Source of the DNA: Cedecea neteri
GTDB taxonomy: Bacteria > Pseudomonadota > Gammaproteobacteria > Enterobacterales > Enterobacteriaceae
Direction: 5' to 3'
DNA: 64,000 nucleotides
NCBI RefSeq assembly: GCF_000758325.1
Contig: NZ_CP009459.1
Coordinates: 3,596,001-3,660,000 of the forward strand
The first letter of the stretch is position 1; each line of letters starts with the position of its first letter. The notes under the pieces were generated by a model, which was not told the DNA's origin, searched no databases, and saw only the letters and a list, made by a program, of their open reading frames with translations. The translations under genes and the position numbers were made by a program. Below, one piece after another: positions 25,022 through 35,422 of this stretch.

Positions 25022-26551
25022 TTAGCTGGTCGAAATCACAACTTTATTTTTTCCGCTGGATTTCGCCTTGTAGAGCAACCTGTCGGCTTTCTCAATAAGC
25101 GCTTCATAATTTTCACCCCGCCATGGGCAAACACCGCCGCTAAAAGTGACAACTAATCCTTGTTCACGCCAGATTTTACTTTCGACCGATTTACGCCAAC
25201 GTTCCATTATTTCCATAGCTTTAACCTGATTGTCGGAGAAATAAATAAAGGCAATTTCCTCTCCACCGTAGCGATAAAGCTTGGCACGATCGTCCAGCAG
25301 TCTCATGCCTATATCGGCAATAACCTTTAACACCGTATCACCGACCAGATGCCCGTAACCATCATTTATTTTTTTAAAGTTATCAATATCTATAATGGCC
25401 AGACTAAAAGGTGCTTCCCGGGCTAATAGATAATTAACGTCATTATCAAAGCTACGGCGATTAAGCAACCCTGTGAGGCCATCCGTTAGTGAGGCATTTT
25501 TTGCACTTTTTATTTGCTGACTGCTTTCATTTATTTCATTCATAATTTGTTTATCGACGCCGCCTTTCATGTCCAGACGTCCAAAACGCATCATCGAGAT
25601 AATATCGACAACCATTGACTTCATTGATTGATGCATAAAGAACCACAATAATAGATAAATTGTCAGGCAAAAAATGAATCCACCCAAGATGATCCAGACA
25701 AAATATAAAACGGCATCATCAATCATTCTGTCTTTTACAGCAAAAACAACAAACCAGTCCGGGTTTGAAAAGGAGTAGTAGTAATACTGCTTGTGACTAG
25801 CTTTATCATGAAATGACCCCAGGCCATTTGTCATACGATGCACCACCGCCGGTGAGACAATCTCCGTGCCGATGGTATCGCTGTCTGCGTCAAGCACCGC
25901 TCTTCCCTGACGGTCAACAATCGAGAAGTGCCCTGGACTCGGGCTCTCCAGCTGTCGTAGCGGGTAGCTCATATTGATCAAATTCAGATCCATGGCGAAC
26001 ACCCCGTACCGCTCGCCTTTATCGTCGTGCAGCAGTTTGGCAATGGTCACTACCGGTGATTTATCAACTGCATTGGCATAAATATTCGAATAGTTCACAA
26101 AAGAGCTTTTTACGCTGAGGCTTTCGTACCAGGTTCGTCCTGACAGGTCCAGGCTATTATCAACATAGGATTTTGGTATGCTATTATACTATCCATCACG
26201 TGTTGCAATGATATAACCAGAAATAGCTGGCAACACCGCAATAGATGTTGTGAGTTGTATCTCCAAAACTTCATTTTCAGCATTAACCAGAGCATCAACG
26301 TTTTTATCATTTAATAGGGTAGCGCTTTGCCACAATGCATTCTCTAAAGTTTTCAGCTGCTGCTCGATATAGAACATCGCAATATTGTGAACAAAACCTT
26401 CGTTTTCATCATCCAACGTGCTTTTTTGATGACTATAGTTTATCCAGGCCAGCACCGAACTAAACATCACCAGTACGGCAAGAATAATGACAAACAGAAA
26501 GCTTATTCTTCTGGTGTAAGAAAAATCCTTTTTTATTAAATCACTGATCAC
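25022..26551 (-). pseudogene. Membrane GGDEF diguanylate cyclase interrupted by an amber codon
   Basis: This is one 1530-nt reading frame with a single TAG at 26189-26191. On both sides of the stop the same frame is kept (YIIATRDG, stop, YNSIPKSYVDNSLDLSGRTWYES, shortened), so this is a nonsense change and not a frameshift. The N-terminal part has a membrane helix (about 15-38) and a periplasmic Cache-like sensor; a second helix (VWIILGGFIFCLTIYLLLW) precedes the cyclase domain with DIDNFKKINDGYGH and the active site GGEEI. Translation restarting at an internal ATG (26098) would keep the second helix and the GGDEF domain. A CAG-to-TAG change is the simplest origin. Confidence 0.85.
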
Positions 26552-26731
26552 TGATTTTGATATCCTGGCGACATAAGAAAATTCGTAAGAATTATGGCGT
26601 TATTTTTGGCTTATATGATGATCGCGATCATTTTAAAAACAAACTTCCGCCCTTTGGAAATATAAATTCAGGCTAAAGGGAAGATTTATTTCCTCATGGA
26701 TTTAATGGGCACCGCACGCGGTGCCCGATGC

Positions 26732-26911
26732 TTATGCCCAACGATCGTGGATGGCAAACAGCAATGAATTACGCTGCTGGTTAACCAGGCACTTACGAAT
26801 AGCATGAATGCGCATATTGCGCCGTGACTGGCTTTCCAGCCAACGCGCCCTGCGCTTCTGCGTTTGACGCTGCATACGCCAACGCCCAACTTCCGTTCTG
26901 CTACGTCTCAT
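26732..26911 (-). CDS. yciY: YciY small basic protein
   Basis: This 59-residue Arg-rich protein reads MRRSRTEVGRWRMQRQ at the start and NQQRNSLLFAIHDRWA at the end, clearly the counterpart of E. coli YciY, which lies at the same place beside clsA. It is encoded on the minus strand, divergent from clsA. A longer out-of-frame reading at 26686-26889 is a shadow. Function is unknown. The perfect inverted repeat GGGCACCGCACGCGGTGCCC (26708-26727) just downstream may be its terminator, although the T-run is poor. Confidence 0.85.
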   Translation of the reverse strand: MRRSRTEVGRWRMQRQTQKRRARWLESQSRRNMRIHAIRKCLVNQQRNSLLFAIHDRWA

Positions 26912-27057
26912 GTCTACGACTCAATTTTCCAAAAAATACGCGCCATTATAGAACCTTCTGCCGGGCAAACCATCCGTTTTGCGTATACTTTTAGTATTAA
27001 GCAATGAAAGTTCTGCGTACACTCTCAACTCTTCGGTTTCAAAAGGATTTTTAAGGC

Positions 27058-28518
27058 ATGACAACCTTCTATACCGTGGTGAGCTGGCTGGTCATTCTCG
27101 GCTACTGGCTGCTTATCGCCGGCGTTACGCTGCGTATATTGATGAAACGCCGCGCCGTCCCTTCGGCAATGGCCTGGCTATTGATCATCTATATTCTGCC
27201 GCTGGTCGGGATTATTGCCTATCTCTCCGTGGGGGAACTTCACCTCGGTAAACGCCGGGCAGAGCGCGCCCGTGCCATGTGGCCTTCTACCGCTAAATGG
27301 CTCAAGGAGCTAAAAAACTGTAAGCATATTTTTGCCTCAGAAACCAGCGAGGTCGCCAGCTCGCTGTTCCAGCTTTGCGAGCGCCGCCAGGGCATTGCCG
27401 GTGTGAAAGGCAATCAGCTCCAGCTGCTAACCAGTTCAGATGACACCATGCAGGCGCTGATCCGCGATATCCAACTGGCGCGCCATAACATCGAGATGGT
27501 GTTTTATATCTGGCAGCCCGGCGGCATGGCCGATCAGGTGGCAGAATCGCTGATGGCTGCTGCACGGCGCGGTATTCATTGCCGCTTGATGCTCGACTCC
27601 GCAGGCAGCGTCGCGTTCTTCCGCAGCCCGTGGGCCAATATGATGCGAAATGCAGGCATTGAGGTGGTCGAAGCGCTGAAGGTTAACCTGATGCGTGTTT
27701 TCCTGCGTCGGATGGACCTGCGCCAGCACCGCAAGATGGTGATGATTGATAACTATATTGCCTATACCGGCAGCATGAACATGGTCGACCCCCGTTTCTT
27801 CAAGCAGGATGCGAATGTGGGTCAGTGGATCGATTTGATGGCACGTATGGAAGGTCCGGTCGCCACCGCCATGGGTATCGTATACTCCTGCGACTGGGAG
27901 ATAGAGACCGGGAAACGTATTCTCCCGCCGCCGCCGGATGAGAATATCATGCCGTTCGAAGAGGCCAGCGGCCACACTATTCACACTATCGCTTCAGGGC
28001 CGGGTTTCCCGGAAGATCTTATTCATCAGGCGTTGCTGACCTCCGTTTATGCCGCACGTGAATACCTGATCATGACGACCCCGTACTTCGTGCCGAGCGA
28101 TGATTTGCTTCATGCCATTTGCACCGCAGCCCAGCGCGGTGTGGACGTGAGCATCATCGTGCCGCGTAAAAACGATTCTCTGCTGGTAGGCTGGGCAAGC
28201 CGTGCCTTCTTCACTGAACTGCTGGCGGCGGGCGTGAAGATTTACCAGTTTGAAGGCGGACTGCTGCACACCAAGAGCGTGCTGGTCGATGGGCAATTAA
28301 GTCTGGTCGGCACGGTGAACCTGGATATGCGCAGCCTGTGGCTCAATTTTGAGATTACGCTGGTCATCGATGATGAAGGATTTGCCGGGGATTTGGCCGC
28401 CGTGCAGGACGACTATATCTCTCGCTCACGGCTGCTGGACGCGCATTTGTGGCTAAAACGCCCGCTCTGGCAGCGAATGGCCGAGCGACTGTTTTACTTC
28501 TTTAGTCCGTTGCTGTAA
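27058..28518 (+). CDS. clsA: Cardiolipin synthase A
   Basis: This 486-residue inner-membrane enzyme condenses two phosphatidylglycerols to cardiolipin and glycerol. It has two N-terminal membrane helices (about residues 5-25 and 38-58), then two phospholipase-D HKD motifs: [19 protein letters not shown] near residue 224 and [18 protein letters not shown] near 404. Length and sequence match E. coli ClsA throughout. It is followed by yciU on the same strand. Confidence 0.97.
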   Translation: MTTFYTVVSWLVILGYWLLIAGVTLRILMKRRAVPSAMAWLLIIYILPLVGIIAYLSVGELHLGKRRAERARAMWPSTAKWLKELKNCKHIFASETSEVASSLFQLCERRQGIAGVKGNQLQLLTSSDDTMQALIRDIQLARHNIEMVFYIWQPGGMADQVAESLMAAARRGIHCRLMLDSAGSVAFFRSPWANMMRNAGIEVVEALKVNLMRVFLRRMDLRQHRKMVMIDNYIAYTGSMNMVDPRFFKQDANVGQWIDLMARMEGPVATAMGIVYSCDWEIETGKRILPPPPDENIMPFEEASGHTIHTIASGPGFPEDLIHQALLTSVYAAREYLIMTTPYFVPSDDLLHAICTAAQRGVDVSIIVPRKNDSLLVGWASRAFFTELLAAGVKIYQFEGGLLHTKSVLVDGQLSLVGTVNLDMRSLWLNFEITLVIDDEGFAGDLAAVQDDYISRSRLLDAHLWLKRPLWQRMAERLFYFFSPLL

Positions 28519-28543
28519 AACGTGGCGCATCAGCACTCGATAA

Positions 28544-28885
<342 letters not shown>

Positions 28886-28893
28886 TCCTTTCT

Positions 28894-28913
28894 GCGCGGC
28901 CCTCAGGCCGCGC
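28894..28913. terminator. Hairpin between yciU and the channel gene
   Basis: The perfect 8-bp stem GCGCGGCC-CTCA-GGCCGCGC lies between the convergent ends of yciU and the channel gene. The T-run is weak, so it may be a bidirectional terminator of modest strength. Confidence 0.55.
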
Positions 28914-28915
28914 TG

Positions 28916-29764
28916 TTACTGCTTCTCATTGGGCGGAAGATGCTCCCCGCAAGTTTTGCAGTAATGCGCATTGCTGGCATGATCCTGCTGATGACAGCGC
29001 GTACATTCCCTCACTGACCGCCTTCTTTGCAAATCCTGTGACATCTGCGCCGTTAATATCCCGGTAGGGATGGCTATCACCGAATAACCAATCAGAATCA
29101 GCAGCGAGGCAACAAAACGGCCCAGTGCAGTGTGCGGCACAATGTCGCCATAGCCGACGGTTGTCACCGTCACAACGGCCCAGTAGACCGCTACGCCCAG
29201 GCTGGTAAAACCGTTGGCCTTCCCTTCTATGCCGTACATCAGCGCCCCCGCCGCGACCATCACGATGGCAATAAACGAGTAGAACAGGATCAGCTGATTG
29301 CTGGCGTTGATCAGGCTGCGCCACAGGCTTTTAAGCGCGGGCATATAGCGCAGGAGTTTGAGGATGCGCAGCACTCGGATGGCGCGCATTGCTCGCCAGG
29401 CAAAATAGTAATGAATGGCAAACTCTGGCCACAGCCACAGGACATAGAGTGGCAGCATGGTCGCCAGATCAATAATGCCCCAGAAGCTAAACACGTAGCG
29501 GATGGGCTGCGGCCAGGTGGAGACTCGCAGCAGATATTCACAGGTGAACAGCAGCGTGAAGATGATTTCCAGCCAGATAAACAGCTGCCATTCGCCGTAG
29601 GTTAGCCGGGGATCGCTCCCGACGCTGGATTCGGTAAAAACAACGGCAACGCTGAGCAGCGCCAGCAGGCCGCAAAACGCCTCGAAACGGCGCCCGGAAC
29701 GGGTGTTTTGATCGAACAGAAAGCGGTACAGCAGCACACGAAGTGATGAAATGTTCCCTGGCAC
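28916..29764 (-). CDS. Voltage-gated-type potassium channel with C-terminal zinc ribbon
   Basis: This 282-residue ion_trans protein has six predicted helices. S4 is basic (RAMRAIRVLRILKLLRYMP) and the pore carries the K+ filter TVGYGDIVPHT. The C-terminus has a zinc-ribbon-like pattern (CTRCHQQDHASNAHYCKTCG) in place of the RCK/TrkA-N domain of E. coli Kch, which is 417 residues and occupies this neighbourhood. The start is GTG after GCGAGG. It lies downstream of the oppF terminator on the same strand, so it probably has its own promoter. Confidence 0.85.
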   Translation of the reverse strand: MPGNISSLRVLLYRFLFDQNTRSGRRFEAFCGLLALLSVAVVFTESSVGSDPRLTYGEWQLFIWLEIIFTLLFTCEYLLRVSTWPQPIRYVFSFWGIIDLATMLPLYVLWLWPEFAIHYYFAWRAMRAIRVLRILKLLRYMPALKSLWRSLINASNQLILFYSFIAIVMVAAGALMYGIEGKANGFTSLGVAVYWAVVTVTTVGYGDIVPHTALGRFVASLLILIGYSVIAIPTGILTAQMSQDLQRRRSVRECTRCHQQDHASNAHYCKTCGEHLPPNEKQ

Positions 29765-29785
29765 GGTAATCCTCGCAAAAAGAAA

Positions 29786-29806
29786 GGGCCAGCGCGGTGC
29801 TGGCCC
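29786..29806 (-). terminator. opp operon terminator
   Basis: The stem GGGCCAGC/GCTGGCCC is followed on the minus strand by TTTCTTTTT, directly after the oppF stop. Confidence 0.85.
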
Positions 29807-29815
29807 CAGGCGAGA

Positions 29816-30820
29816 TTATAGCGGGTCAACCTTCAGACAGGAAACCGCATGGCGGAAACTGCCTTCCAGCACCGGCCGCGTTTTGGAGCATTCCGGGCCG
29901 GCAATCGGGCAGCGGGTGCGGAACACGCAGCCAGATGGCGGGTTGATTGGCGACGGCAGCTCCCCTTCCAGCAGCTGGATAGTTTTATTCTTTTCCAGGT
30001 CCGGGTCGGGGATCGGCACCGCCGACATCAGCGCTTTGGTATAAGGGTGCAGCGGGTTGTGGTAAACCTCATCGTAGGTGCCCAACTCCACCGCATGGCC
30101 CAGATACATCACCAGCACGCGATCCGAAATGTGTTTCACGACAGCGAGGTCATGGGCGATAAAGATTAACGACAGCCCCATTTCGCGCTGCAGTTTCTGC
30201 AGCAGGTTAACCACCTGCGCCTGAATCGACACGTCCAGCGCCGAGACCGGCTCATCACAGATGATGAGTTTTGGCTCAAGGATCAGCGCGCGCGCGATGC
30301 CGATACGCTGGCACTGGCCGCCGGAAAACTCGTGCGGGTAGCGGTTGACCAGGTTTGGCAGCAGGCCGACTTTCATCATCATTGCCTTCACGCGGTCGCG
30401 TACTTCCTGCTTTGGCATTTTTGGATGATAGGTCAGCAGCGGCTCGGCGATGATATCGCCGATGTTCATACGCGGGTTCAGCGATGCCAGAGGATCCTGG
30501 AAAATCATCTGAATATCGCTGCGCACGTCGCGCCACTCTTCCTGTTTCATGCCAAGAAGATCTTTCCCCAGCCACGCTACGCGGCCATCGGTCGCTTTCA
30601 CCAGGCCAATGATGGCGCGGGCAAAGGTCGATTTACCGCAGCCGGACTCGCCCACCACGCCGAGGGTTTCCCCTTCGTACAGGCGCAGCGTCACGCCATC
30701 GACGGCTTTCAGGGTTTTGGAAGGCTGCCAGAACCACTGCTTGCCATCTTTGATGTCAAAATGCACCTTCAGATCGGCGATTTCTAACAGAACTTTTCTC
30801 TCTTCTGCAACGGTGCTCAT
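29816..30820 (-). CDS. oppF: Oligopeptide ABC transporter ATP-binding protein OppF
   Basis: This 334-residue ABC ATPase has Walker A GESGCGKST, signature FSGGQCQRIGIARAL and Walker B LIICDEPVSALD. Its C-terminal oligo_HPY segment carries the Cys pattern CVFRTRCPIAGPEC, typical of the Fe-S-binding tail of Opp/Dpp ATPases. With OppD it drives peptide import. Its start overlaps the oppD stop by four bases (ATGA). Confidence 0.97.
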   Translation of the reverse strand: MSTVAEERKVLLEIADLKVHFDIKDGKQWFWQPSKTLKAVDGVTLRLYEGETLGVVGESGCGKSTFARAIIGLVKATDGRVAWLGKDLLGMKQEEWRDVRSDIQMIFQDPLASLNPRMNIGDIIAEPLLTYHPKMPKQEVRDRVKAMMMKVGLLPNLVNRYPHEFSGGQCQRIGIARALILEPKLIICDEPVSALDVSIQAQVVNLLQKLQREMGLSLIFIAHDLAVVKHISDRVLVMYLGHAVELGTYDEVYHNPLHPYTKALMSAVPIPDPDLEKNKTIQLLEGELPSPINPPSGCVFRTRCPIAGPECSKTRPVLEGSFRHAVSCLKVDPL

Positions 30821-31830
30821 GCTAATTCCTCCACCGGTCTAAAGCAGGCACGCAGGCGGCCATCACCAAACTGCTCCAGTGGCGGAGCACTATTACACGC
30901 TTCCATCGCAAACTGACAGCGAGGCTGGAACGGACAACCCTGCGGCAGGCGCAGCAAGTTCGGCGGGTTGCCAGGAATAGTCAGCAGAGATTCACCTTCC
31001 GCATCCAGACGCGGTACCGCGTTCAACAGGCCGATTGAGTACGGGTGTACCGGCTTGTAGAAGACGTCGCGCGCGTTGCCATATTCCATCGTACGCCCGG
31101 CGTACATCACCAGCACTTTATCGCAGATCCCGGCCACCACGCCCAGGTCGTGGGTAATCATGATGATCGCCGTGTTGAACTCACGCTTCAGCTCGTTCAG
31201 CAGCGTCATGATCTGCGCCTGAACGGTCACATCCAGCGCAGTAGTTGGTTCGTCAGCAATCAGCAGTTTTGGCCGGCACAGCAGCGCCATGGCAATCATC
31301 ACACGCTGACGCATCCCGCCAGAGAACTCGTGCGGGAACATGCGCATGCGCTTACGCGCTTCCGGCATTTTTACCGCATCCAGCATACGCACGGACTCTT
31401 CAAACGCTTCCGCTTTCCCGAGTTTTTTGTGCAGCATCAGCACTTCCATCAGCTGATCGCCCACACGCATGTACGGGTTCAGCGAGGTCATCGGATCCTG
31501 GAAAATCATCGAGATTTGCTCGGCGCGCAGGCGGTTAAGCTGCGATTCCGGCAGGTTCAGGATCTCTTTGCCGTTGAATTTCGCCGAGCCGCCGATGCGG
31601 CCATTGGCCGCCAGCAGGCCCATCAGCGCAAAGGCCGTTTGGGATTTGCCCGAGCCGGACTCGCCAACAATGCCGAGGGTTTCACCGGCACGCAGGCTAA
31701 AGTTGAGGTCGTTTACTGCCGTGACGTCACCGTCGGGCGTGCCAAAGGTCACGCGCAGGTCTTTAACGTCCAGCAGAACTTCAGATTTGTTCAGTGGAGC
31801 GGCCACCGGAGAGGTTTCAATAGTACTCAT
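30817..31830 (-). CDS. oppD: Oligopeptide ABC transporter ATP-binding protein OppD
   Basis: This 337-residue ABC ATPase has Walker A GESGSGKSQ, signature FSGGMRQRVMIAMAL, Walker B LLIADEPTTALD and the C-terminal Cys motif GCPFQPRCQFAMEAC. The ATG at 31830 follows AAGGAG at a good distance and gives the E. coli length; a longer frame to 31878 would overlap oppC and is not needed. Confidence 0.97.
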   Translation of the reverse strand: MSTIETSPVAAPLNKSEVLLDVKDLRVTFGTPDGDVTAVNDLNFSLRAGETLGIVGESGSGKSQTAFALMGLLAANGRIGGSAKFNGKEILNLPESQLNRLRAEQISMIFQDPMTSLNPYMRVGDQLMEVLMLHKKLGKAEAFEESVRMLDAVKMPEARKRMRMFPHEFSGGMRQRVMIAMALLCRPKLLIADEPTTALDVTVQAQIMTLLNELKREFNTAIIMITHDLGVVAGICDKVLVMYAGRTMEYGNARDVFYKPVHPYSIGLLNAVPRLDAEGESLLTIPGNPPNLLRLPQGCPFQPRCQFAMEACNSAPPLEQFGDGRLRACFRPVEELA

Positions 31831-31840
31831 GGAGGACTCC

Positions 31841-32746
31841 TTAACGATCTTTCGGGTCGAGGGCATCACGCAGGCCATCGCCGATAAAGTTAAAACAGAA
31901 CAGCGTAACCACCAGGAAACCTGCCGGGAACAGCAGAAGCCACGGTGATACCTCCATGGAGTTTGCGCCGTCGCTTAACAGTGCGCCCCAGCTGCTCAGA
32001 GGCTCCTGCGTGCCGAGGCCCAGGAAGCTCAGGAAAGATTCGAACAGGATCATGCTTGGTACCAGCAACGAGGCGTAAACCACCACCACGCCGAGGACGT
32101 TCGGCACGATGTGGCGCAGAACGATGTTAAGGGTAGAAACACCGCCTACGTGTGCCGCTTCGATGAACTCTTTGCGTTTCAGGCTCAGGGTTTGGCCACG
32201 CACAATACGCGCCATGTCCAGCCAGGACACCATGCCGATCGCCACGAAGATCAGCAGGATGTTTTGCCCGAAGAAGGTCACCAGCAAAATGACGAAGAAC
32301 ATGAACGGGAAGGAGTTCAGGATCTCCAGTAGACGCATCATCACGGAGTCAATTCTACCGCCGAGATAGCCGGCCAGACAGCCGTAAAGCGTTCCGACAA
32401 TTACCGCCACCAGCGCAGCAGAAATACCGACCATCAGGGAAATACGTCCCCCGATGGCGACGCGCACCAGCAGGTCACGGCCCGACGAATCGGTACCGAA
32501 ATAGTGACCGGATGCCATGTCAGGGGCTGCCGACATCATGCCCCAGTCGGTATCAAAGTAGGTAAACTGCGACAGAACGGGCGCAAACGCCACGAACAGT
32601 GCAATCAGCGCCAAAACAAACAGGCTGGTGATCGCCGCACGGTTATGGATAAAACGGCGACGCGCATCCTGCCACAGGCTACGGCCTTCAACTTCCAGTT
32701 TTTCACTGAAGTTTTCCAGCGCCTCGCTGTTTTTCTTAGTCAACAT
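31841..32746 (-). CDS. oppC: Oligopeptide ABC transporter permease OppC
   Basis: This 301-residue inner-membrane permease of the BPD_transp_1 family has six helices, with the EAA loop at EFIEAAHVGGVSTLNIVLRH. I prefer the ATG at 32746, which has GGAG eight bases upstream; the GTG nine bases earlier overlaps that ribosome-binding site. It pairs with OppB to form the channel. Confidence 0.96.
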   Translation of the reverse strand: MLTKKNSEALENFSEKLEVEGRSLWQDARRRFIHNRAAITSLFVLALIALFVAFAPVLSQFTYFDTDWGMMSAAPDMASGHYFGTDSSGRDLLVRVAIGGRISLMVGISAALVAVIVGTLYGCLAGYLGGRIDSVMMRLLEILNSFPFMFFVILLVTFFGQNILLIFVAIGMVSWLDMARIVRGQTLSLKRKEFIEAAHVGGVSTLNIVLRHIVPNVLGVVVVYASLLVPSMILFESFLSFLGLGTQEPLSSWGALLSDGANSMEVSPWLLLFPAGFLVVTLFCFNFIGDGLRDALDPKDR

Positions 32747-32761
32747 TATGGCCACTCCAGC

Positions 32762-33682
32762 TTAGTAACGGATTTTCGGGTCGATAACGGCATACAGCAC
32801 GTCAACCACCGCGTTGAACAGAATCGTCAGCGCACCGACCAGAATGGTCAGGCTGAGAACCAGTGAGTAGTCACGGTTCAGCGCCCCGTTAACAAACAGC
32901 TGACCAATGCCCGGCAAGCCATAAATTGTTTCAATCACCATAGAGCCCGTGATAATCCCCACAAACGCTGGCCCGAGGTATGACAGGACCGGCAGCAGCG
33001 CAGGTTTCAGAGCATGGCGCAGCACAATACGACGCATCGGCAGGCCTTTGGCGCGAGCGGTGCGGATAAAGTTAGAGTGCAGGACTTCAATCATCGAGCC
33101 GCGGGTAATACGCGCGATGCTCGCGATGTACGCCAAAGACAGGGCGATCATCGGCAGTATCATGTACTTCGGTGCGCCCCCGTTCCAGCCGCCACCGGGC
33201 AGCCATTTAAGGGTGATAGCAAATATCAGTACCAGCAACGGCGCCACCACGAAGCTGGGGATAACCACCCCCGTCATGGCAAAGCCCATTACCGTGTAAT
33301 CCCATTTGGTGTTTTGATTCAGCGCCGCAACCACGCCCGCCGTTACACCCAGCACAATGGCAAAGATGAAGGCAGCTGCGCCTAATTTTGCGGATACCGG
33401 GAAGCTGGACGCCACCAGGTCATTGACCGAATAGTCTTTGTATTTAAATGACGGCCCAAAGTCCCCGTGCGCCAGCTGTTTTAAATAGCTGAAGTACTGC
33501 GTGGTGATCGGATCGTTAAGGTGATACTTCGCTTCGATGTTCGCCATGACTTCTGGCGGCAGCGTACGTTCGCCGGTAAATGGACTTCCCGGTGCAAGAC
33601 GCATCATAAAGAAGGAAATAGTGATAAGAATAAAGAGTGTCGGAATTGCTTCCAGACAACGACGTAGAATAAATTTCAACAT
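32762..33682 (-). CDS. oppB: Oligopeptide ABC transporter permease OppB
   Basis: This 306-residue permease opens with the conserved MLKFILRRCLEAIPTLFILI helix and has the EAA loop at RTARAKGLPMRRIVLRHAL. It is the first gene after oppA, 108 bp downstream. In E. coli opp the oppA-oppB gap reduces expression of the membrane parts relative to the binding protein; the same spacing is seen here. Confidence 0.96.
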   Translation of the reverse strand: MLKFILRRCLEAIPTLFILITISFFMMRLAPGSPFTGERTLPPEVMANIEAKYHLNDPITTQYFSYLKQLAHGDFGPSFKYKDYSVNDLVASSFPVSAKLGAAAFIFAIVLGVTAGVVAALNQNTKWDYTVMGFAMTGVVIPSFVVAPLLVLIFAITLKWLPGGGWNGGAPKYMILPMIALSLAYIASIARITRGSMIEVLHSNFIRTARAKGLPMRRIVLRHALKPALLPVLSYLGPAFVGIITGSMVIETIYGLPGIGQLFVNGALNRDYSLVLSLTILVGALTILFNAVVDVLYAVIDPKIRY

Positions 33683-33790
33683 TGCCCGTACCTTCTGGCC
33701 TGTGCCTTTGCAGTGCGATGTAAATAAGACACGATGGGGCAGAATTTATCCACCGGCCGAAACCGGTGGGCCCTGCCCCACGAATTGCCA

Positions 33791-35422
33791 TTAATGTTTG
33801 ATAATGTACAAGTCTCTTACGTAGACATTATCCATCGGGTCTTTACCGGTGTAACCACCCACCCACGGCTTAACCAGACGGGCGTTAACGTAGTAGTAAA
33901 CCGGGACAATGGCTGAGTCTTTATCGAGCTGCTGCTCAGCTTTCTCATACAGCGCGGTACGCTGGGCTTCGTCGGTCACTTTCAGGGTGTCGGCAATAAT
34001 CTTGTCGAACGCCGGGCTCTTATAGTGCGCGGTGTTGTTAGAGCTGTCGGACAGCATGGTGTTCAGGAAGGAAGTCGGTTCGTTATAGTCCGCACACCAG
34101 CCCGCACGCGCCACATCGAAGGTCCCCTGGTGACGGGTATCCAGGAAGGTTTTCCACTCCTGGTTCTCCAGCTTGACGTTCACGCCGAGGTTTTTCTGCC
34201 AGATAGATGCCACGGCGATAGCCAGCTTCTTGTGCAGATCGGAAGTGTTGTACAGCAGGTTGAAGGTCAGCGGCTTGTCTTTGGTGTAGCCTGCTTCAGC
34301 CAGCAGTTTTCTGGCCTCTTCGTTACGCTTGTCCTGAGACCAGGTGAACCACTCTGGCGGGGTCAGCTTCGCGCCATCGGTATACGGCGGGGTGTAACCA
34401 TAAGCTGGCAGGTCGCCCTGGTTTTTCACTTTGTTCACGATGATGTCGCGATCCAGGCCCAGTTTCAGAGCCGCACGAACGCGAGGATCGGTAAACGGTG
34501 CTTTCTGGTTGTTGATCTCGTAGTAATAAGTACACAGGTACGGATCGGCGTGAACTTCAGTTGGAATTTCTTTTTTCAGTTTCTGGAACAGTTCAATCGG
34601 CAGGTTGTTATACGTCATGTCGATTTCACCGCTGCGGTAGCGGTTAACGTCTGTTACTTCAGAAGAGATTGGCAGGTAGGTCACCTGGTTAATCACGGTT
34701 TTCGCGTTATTCCAGTAGTTGGTGTTACGCACCAGAACGATACGCTCGTTCACCACCCAATCTTTTAATTTGTATGCACCGTTGGTCACGATGTTGGCAG
34801 GCTGGGTCCACTTGTCGCCGAATTTCTCAACGGTGGCTTTCGGTACCGGAGAAACGGATGGGTGAACCAGCAGTTTGTAGAAGTATGGCACCGGCTCGCT
34901 CAGGGTGACTTCCAGAGTGTGGTCATCGATGGCTTTCACGCCCAGATCGCTGGTCGGTTTTTTACCGGCAATGATATCGTCGATATTGGTCAGGTGGCCG
35001 TACTGCAGGTAGCTGGAATAAGGAGAGGCGGTTTTCGGGTCAGCCAGGCGCTGCCAGCTGTAAACAAAGTCCTGCGCGGTGACAGGCTCGCCGTTGGACC
35101 ATTTCGCGTCTTTACGCAGGTGGAAAGTCCAGACTTTAAAATCTTTATTGTCCCAGGACTCTGCGACGCCCGGAGACGGGTGGCCCTGCAGATCGCTTAC
35201 CAGCAGACCTTCAAACAGGTCACGGCTGATATTGGACTCCGGCACACCTTCGATTTTGTGCGGATCAAGAGATTGAGGTTCTGAGCCGTTGTTACGAACC
35301 AGATCTTGTTTCTCTGCCAATTGCACACCCGCCGGAACATCTGCCGCCATCGCGACATTGCCAGCAATCAGCGCAGTTAAAATGCCCGCTGCAATCAGGC
35401 TTTTTTTAGTGATATTTGTCAT
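33791..35422 (-). CDS. oppA: Periplasmic oligopeptide-binding protein OppA
   Basis: This 543-residue SBP_bac_5 protein has a clear signal peptide (MTNITKKSLIAAGILTALIA, cleaved after NVAMA). It binds 2-5 residue peptides of almost any sequence and delivers them to OppBCDF. The initiation region is CA-rich (ACCAACACAATGACAAA), the kind of sequence the small RNA GcvB binds in E. coli and Salmonella oppA; GcvB control here is inferred from that similarity. Confidence 0.97.
   Translation of the reverse strand: MTNITKKSLIAAGILTALIAGNVAMAADVPAGVQLAEKQDLVRNNGSEPQSLDPHKIEGVPESNISRDLFEGLLVSDLQGHPSPGVAESWDNKDFKVWTFHLRKDAKWSNGEPVTAQDFVYSWQRLADPKTASPYSSYLQYGHLTNIDDIIAGKKPTSDLGVKAIDDHTLEVTLSEPVPYFYKLLVHPSVSPVPKATVEKFGDKWTQPANIVTNGAYKLKDWVVNERIVLVRNTNYWNNAKTVINQVTYLPISSEVTDVNRYRSGEIDMTYNNLPIELFQKLKKEIPTEVHADPYLCTYYYEINNQKAPFTDPRVRAALKLGLDRDIIVNKVKNQGDLPAYGYTPPYTDGAKLTPPEWFTWSQDKRNEEARKLLAEAGYTKDKPLTFNLLYNTSDLHKKLAIAVASIWQKNLGVNVKLENQEWKTFLDTRHQGTFDVARAGWCADYNEPTSFLNTMLSDSSNNTAHYKSPAFDKIIADTLKVTDEAQRTALYEKAEQQLDKDSAIVPVYYYVNARLVKPWVGGYTGKDPMDNVYVRDLYIIKH

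Noticed and set aside
26110-26310. 66-codon frame in the gap of the split GGDEF gene
   Set aside because: The original frame can be read straight through the amber codon with sensible sequence on both sides, so no frameshifted product is needed.
26686-26889. 67-codon minus-strand frame next to clsA
   Set aside because: It overlaps yciY in another frame; yciY (26732-26911) has the family sequence, so this is a shadow.
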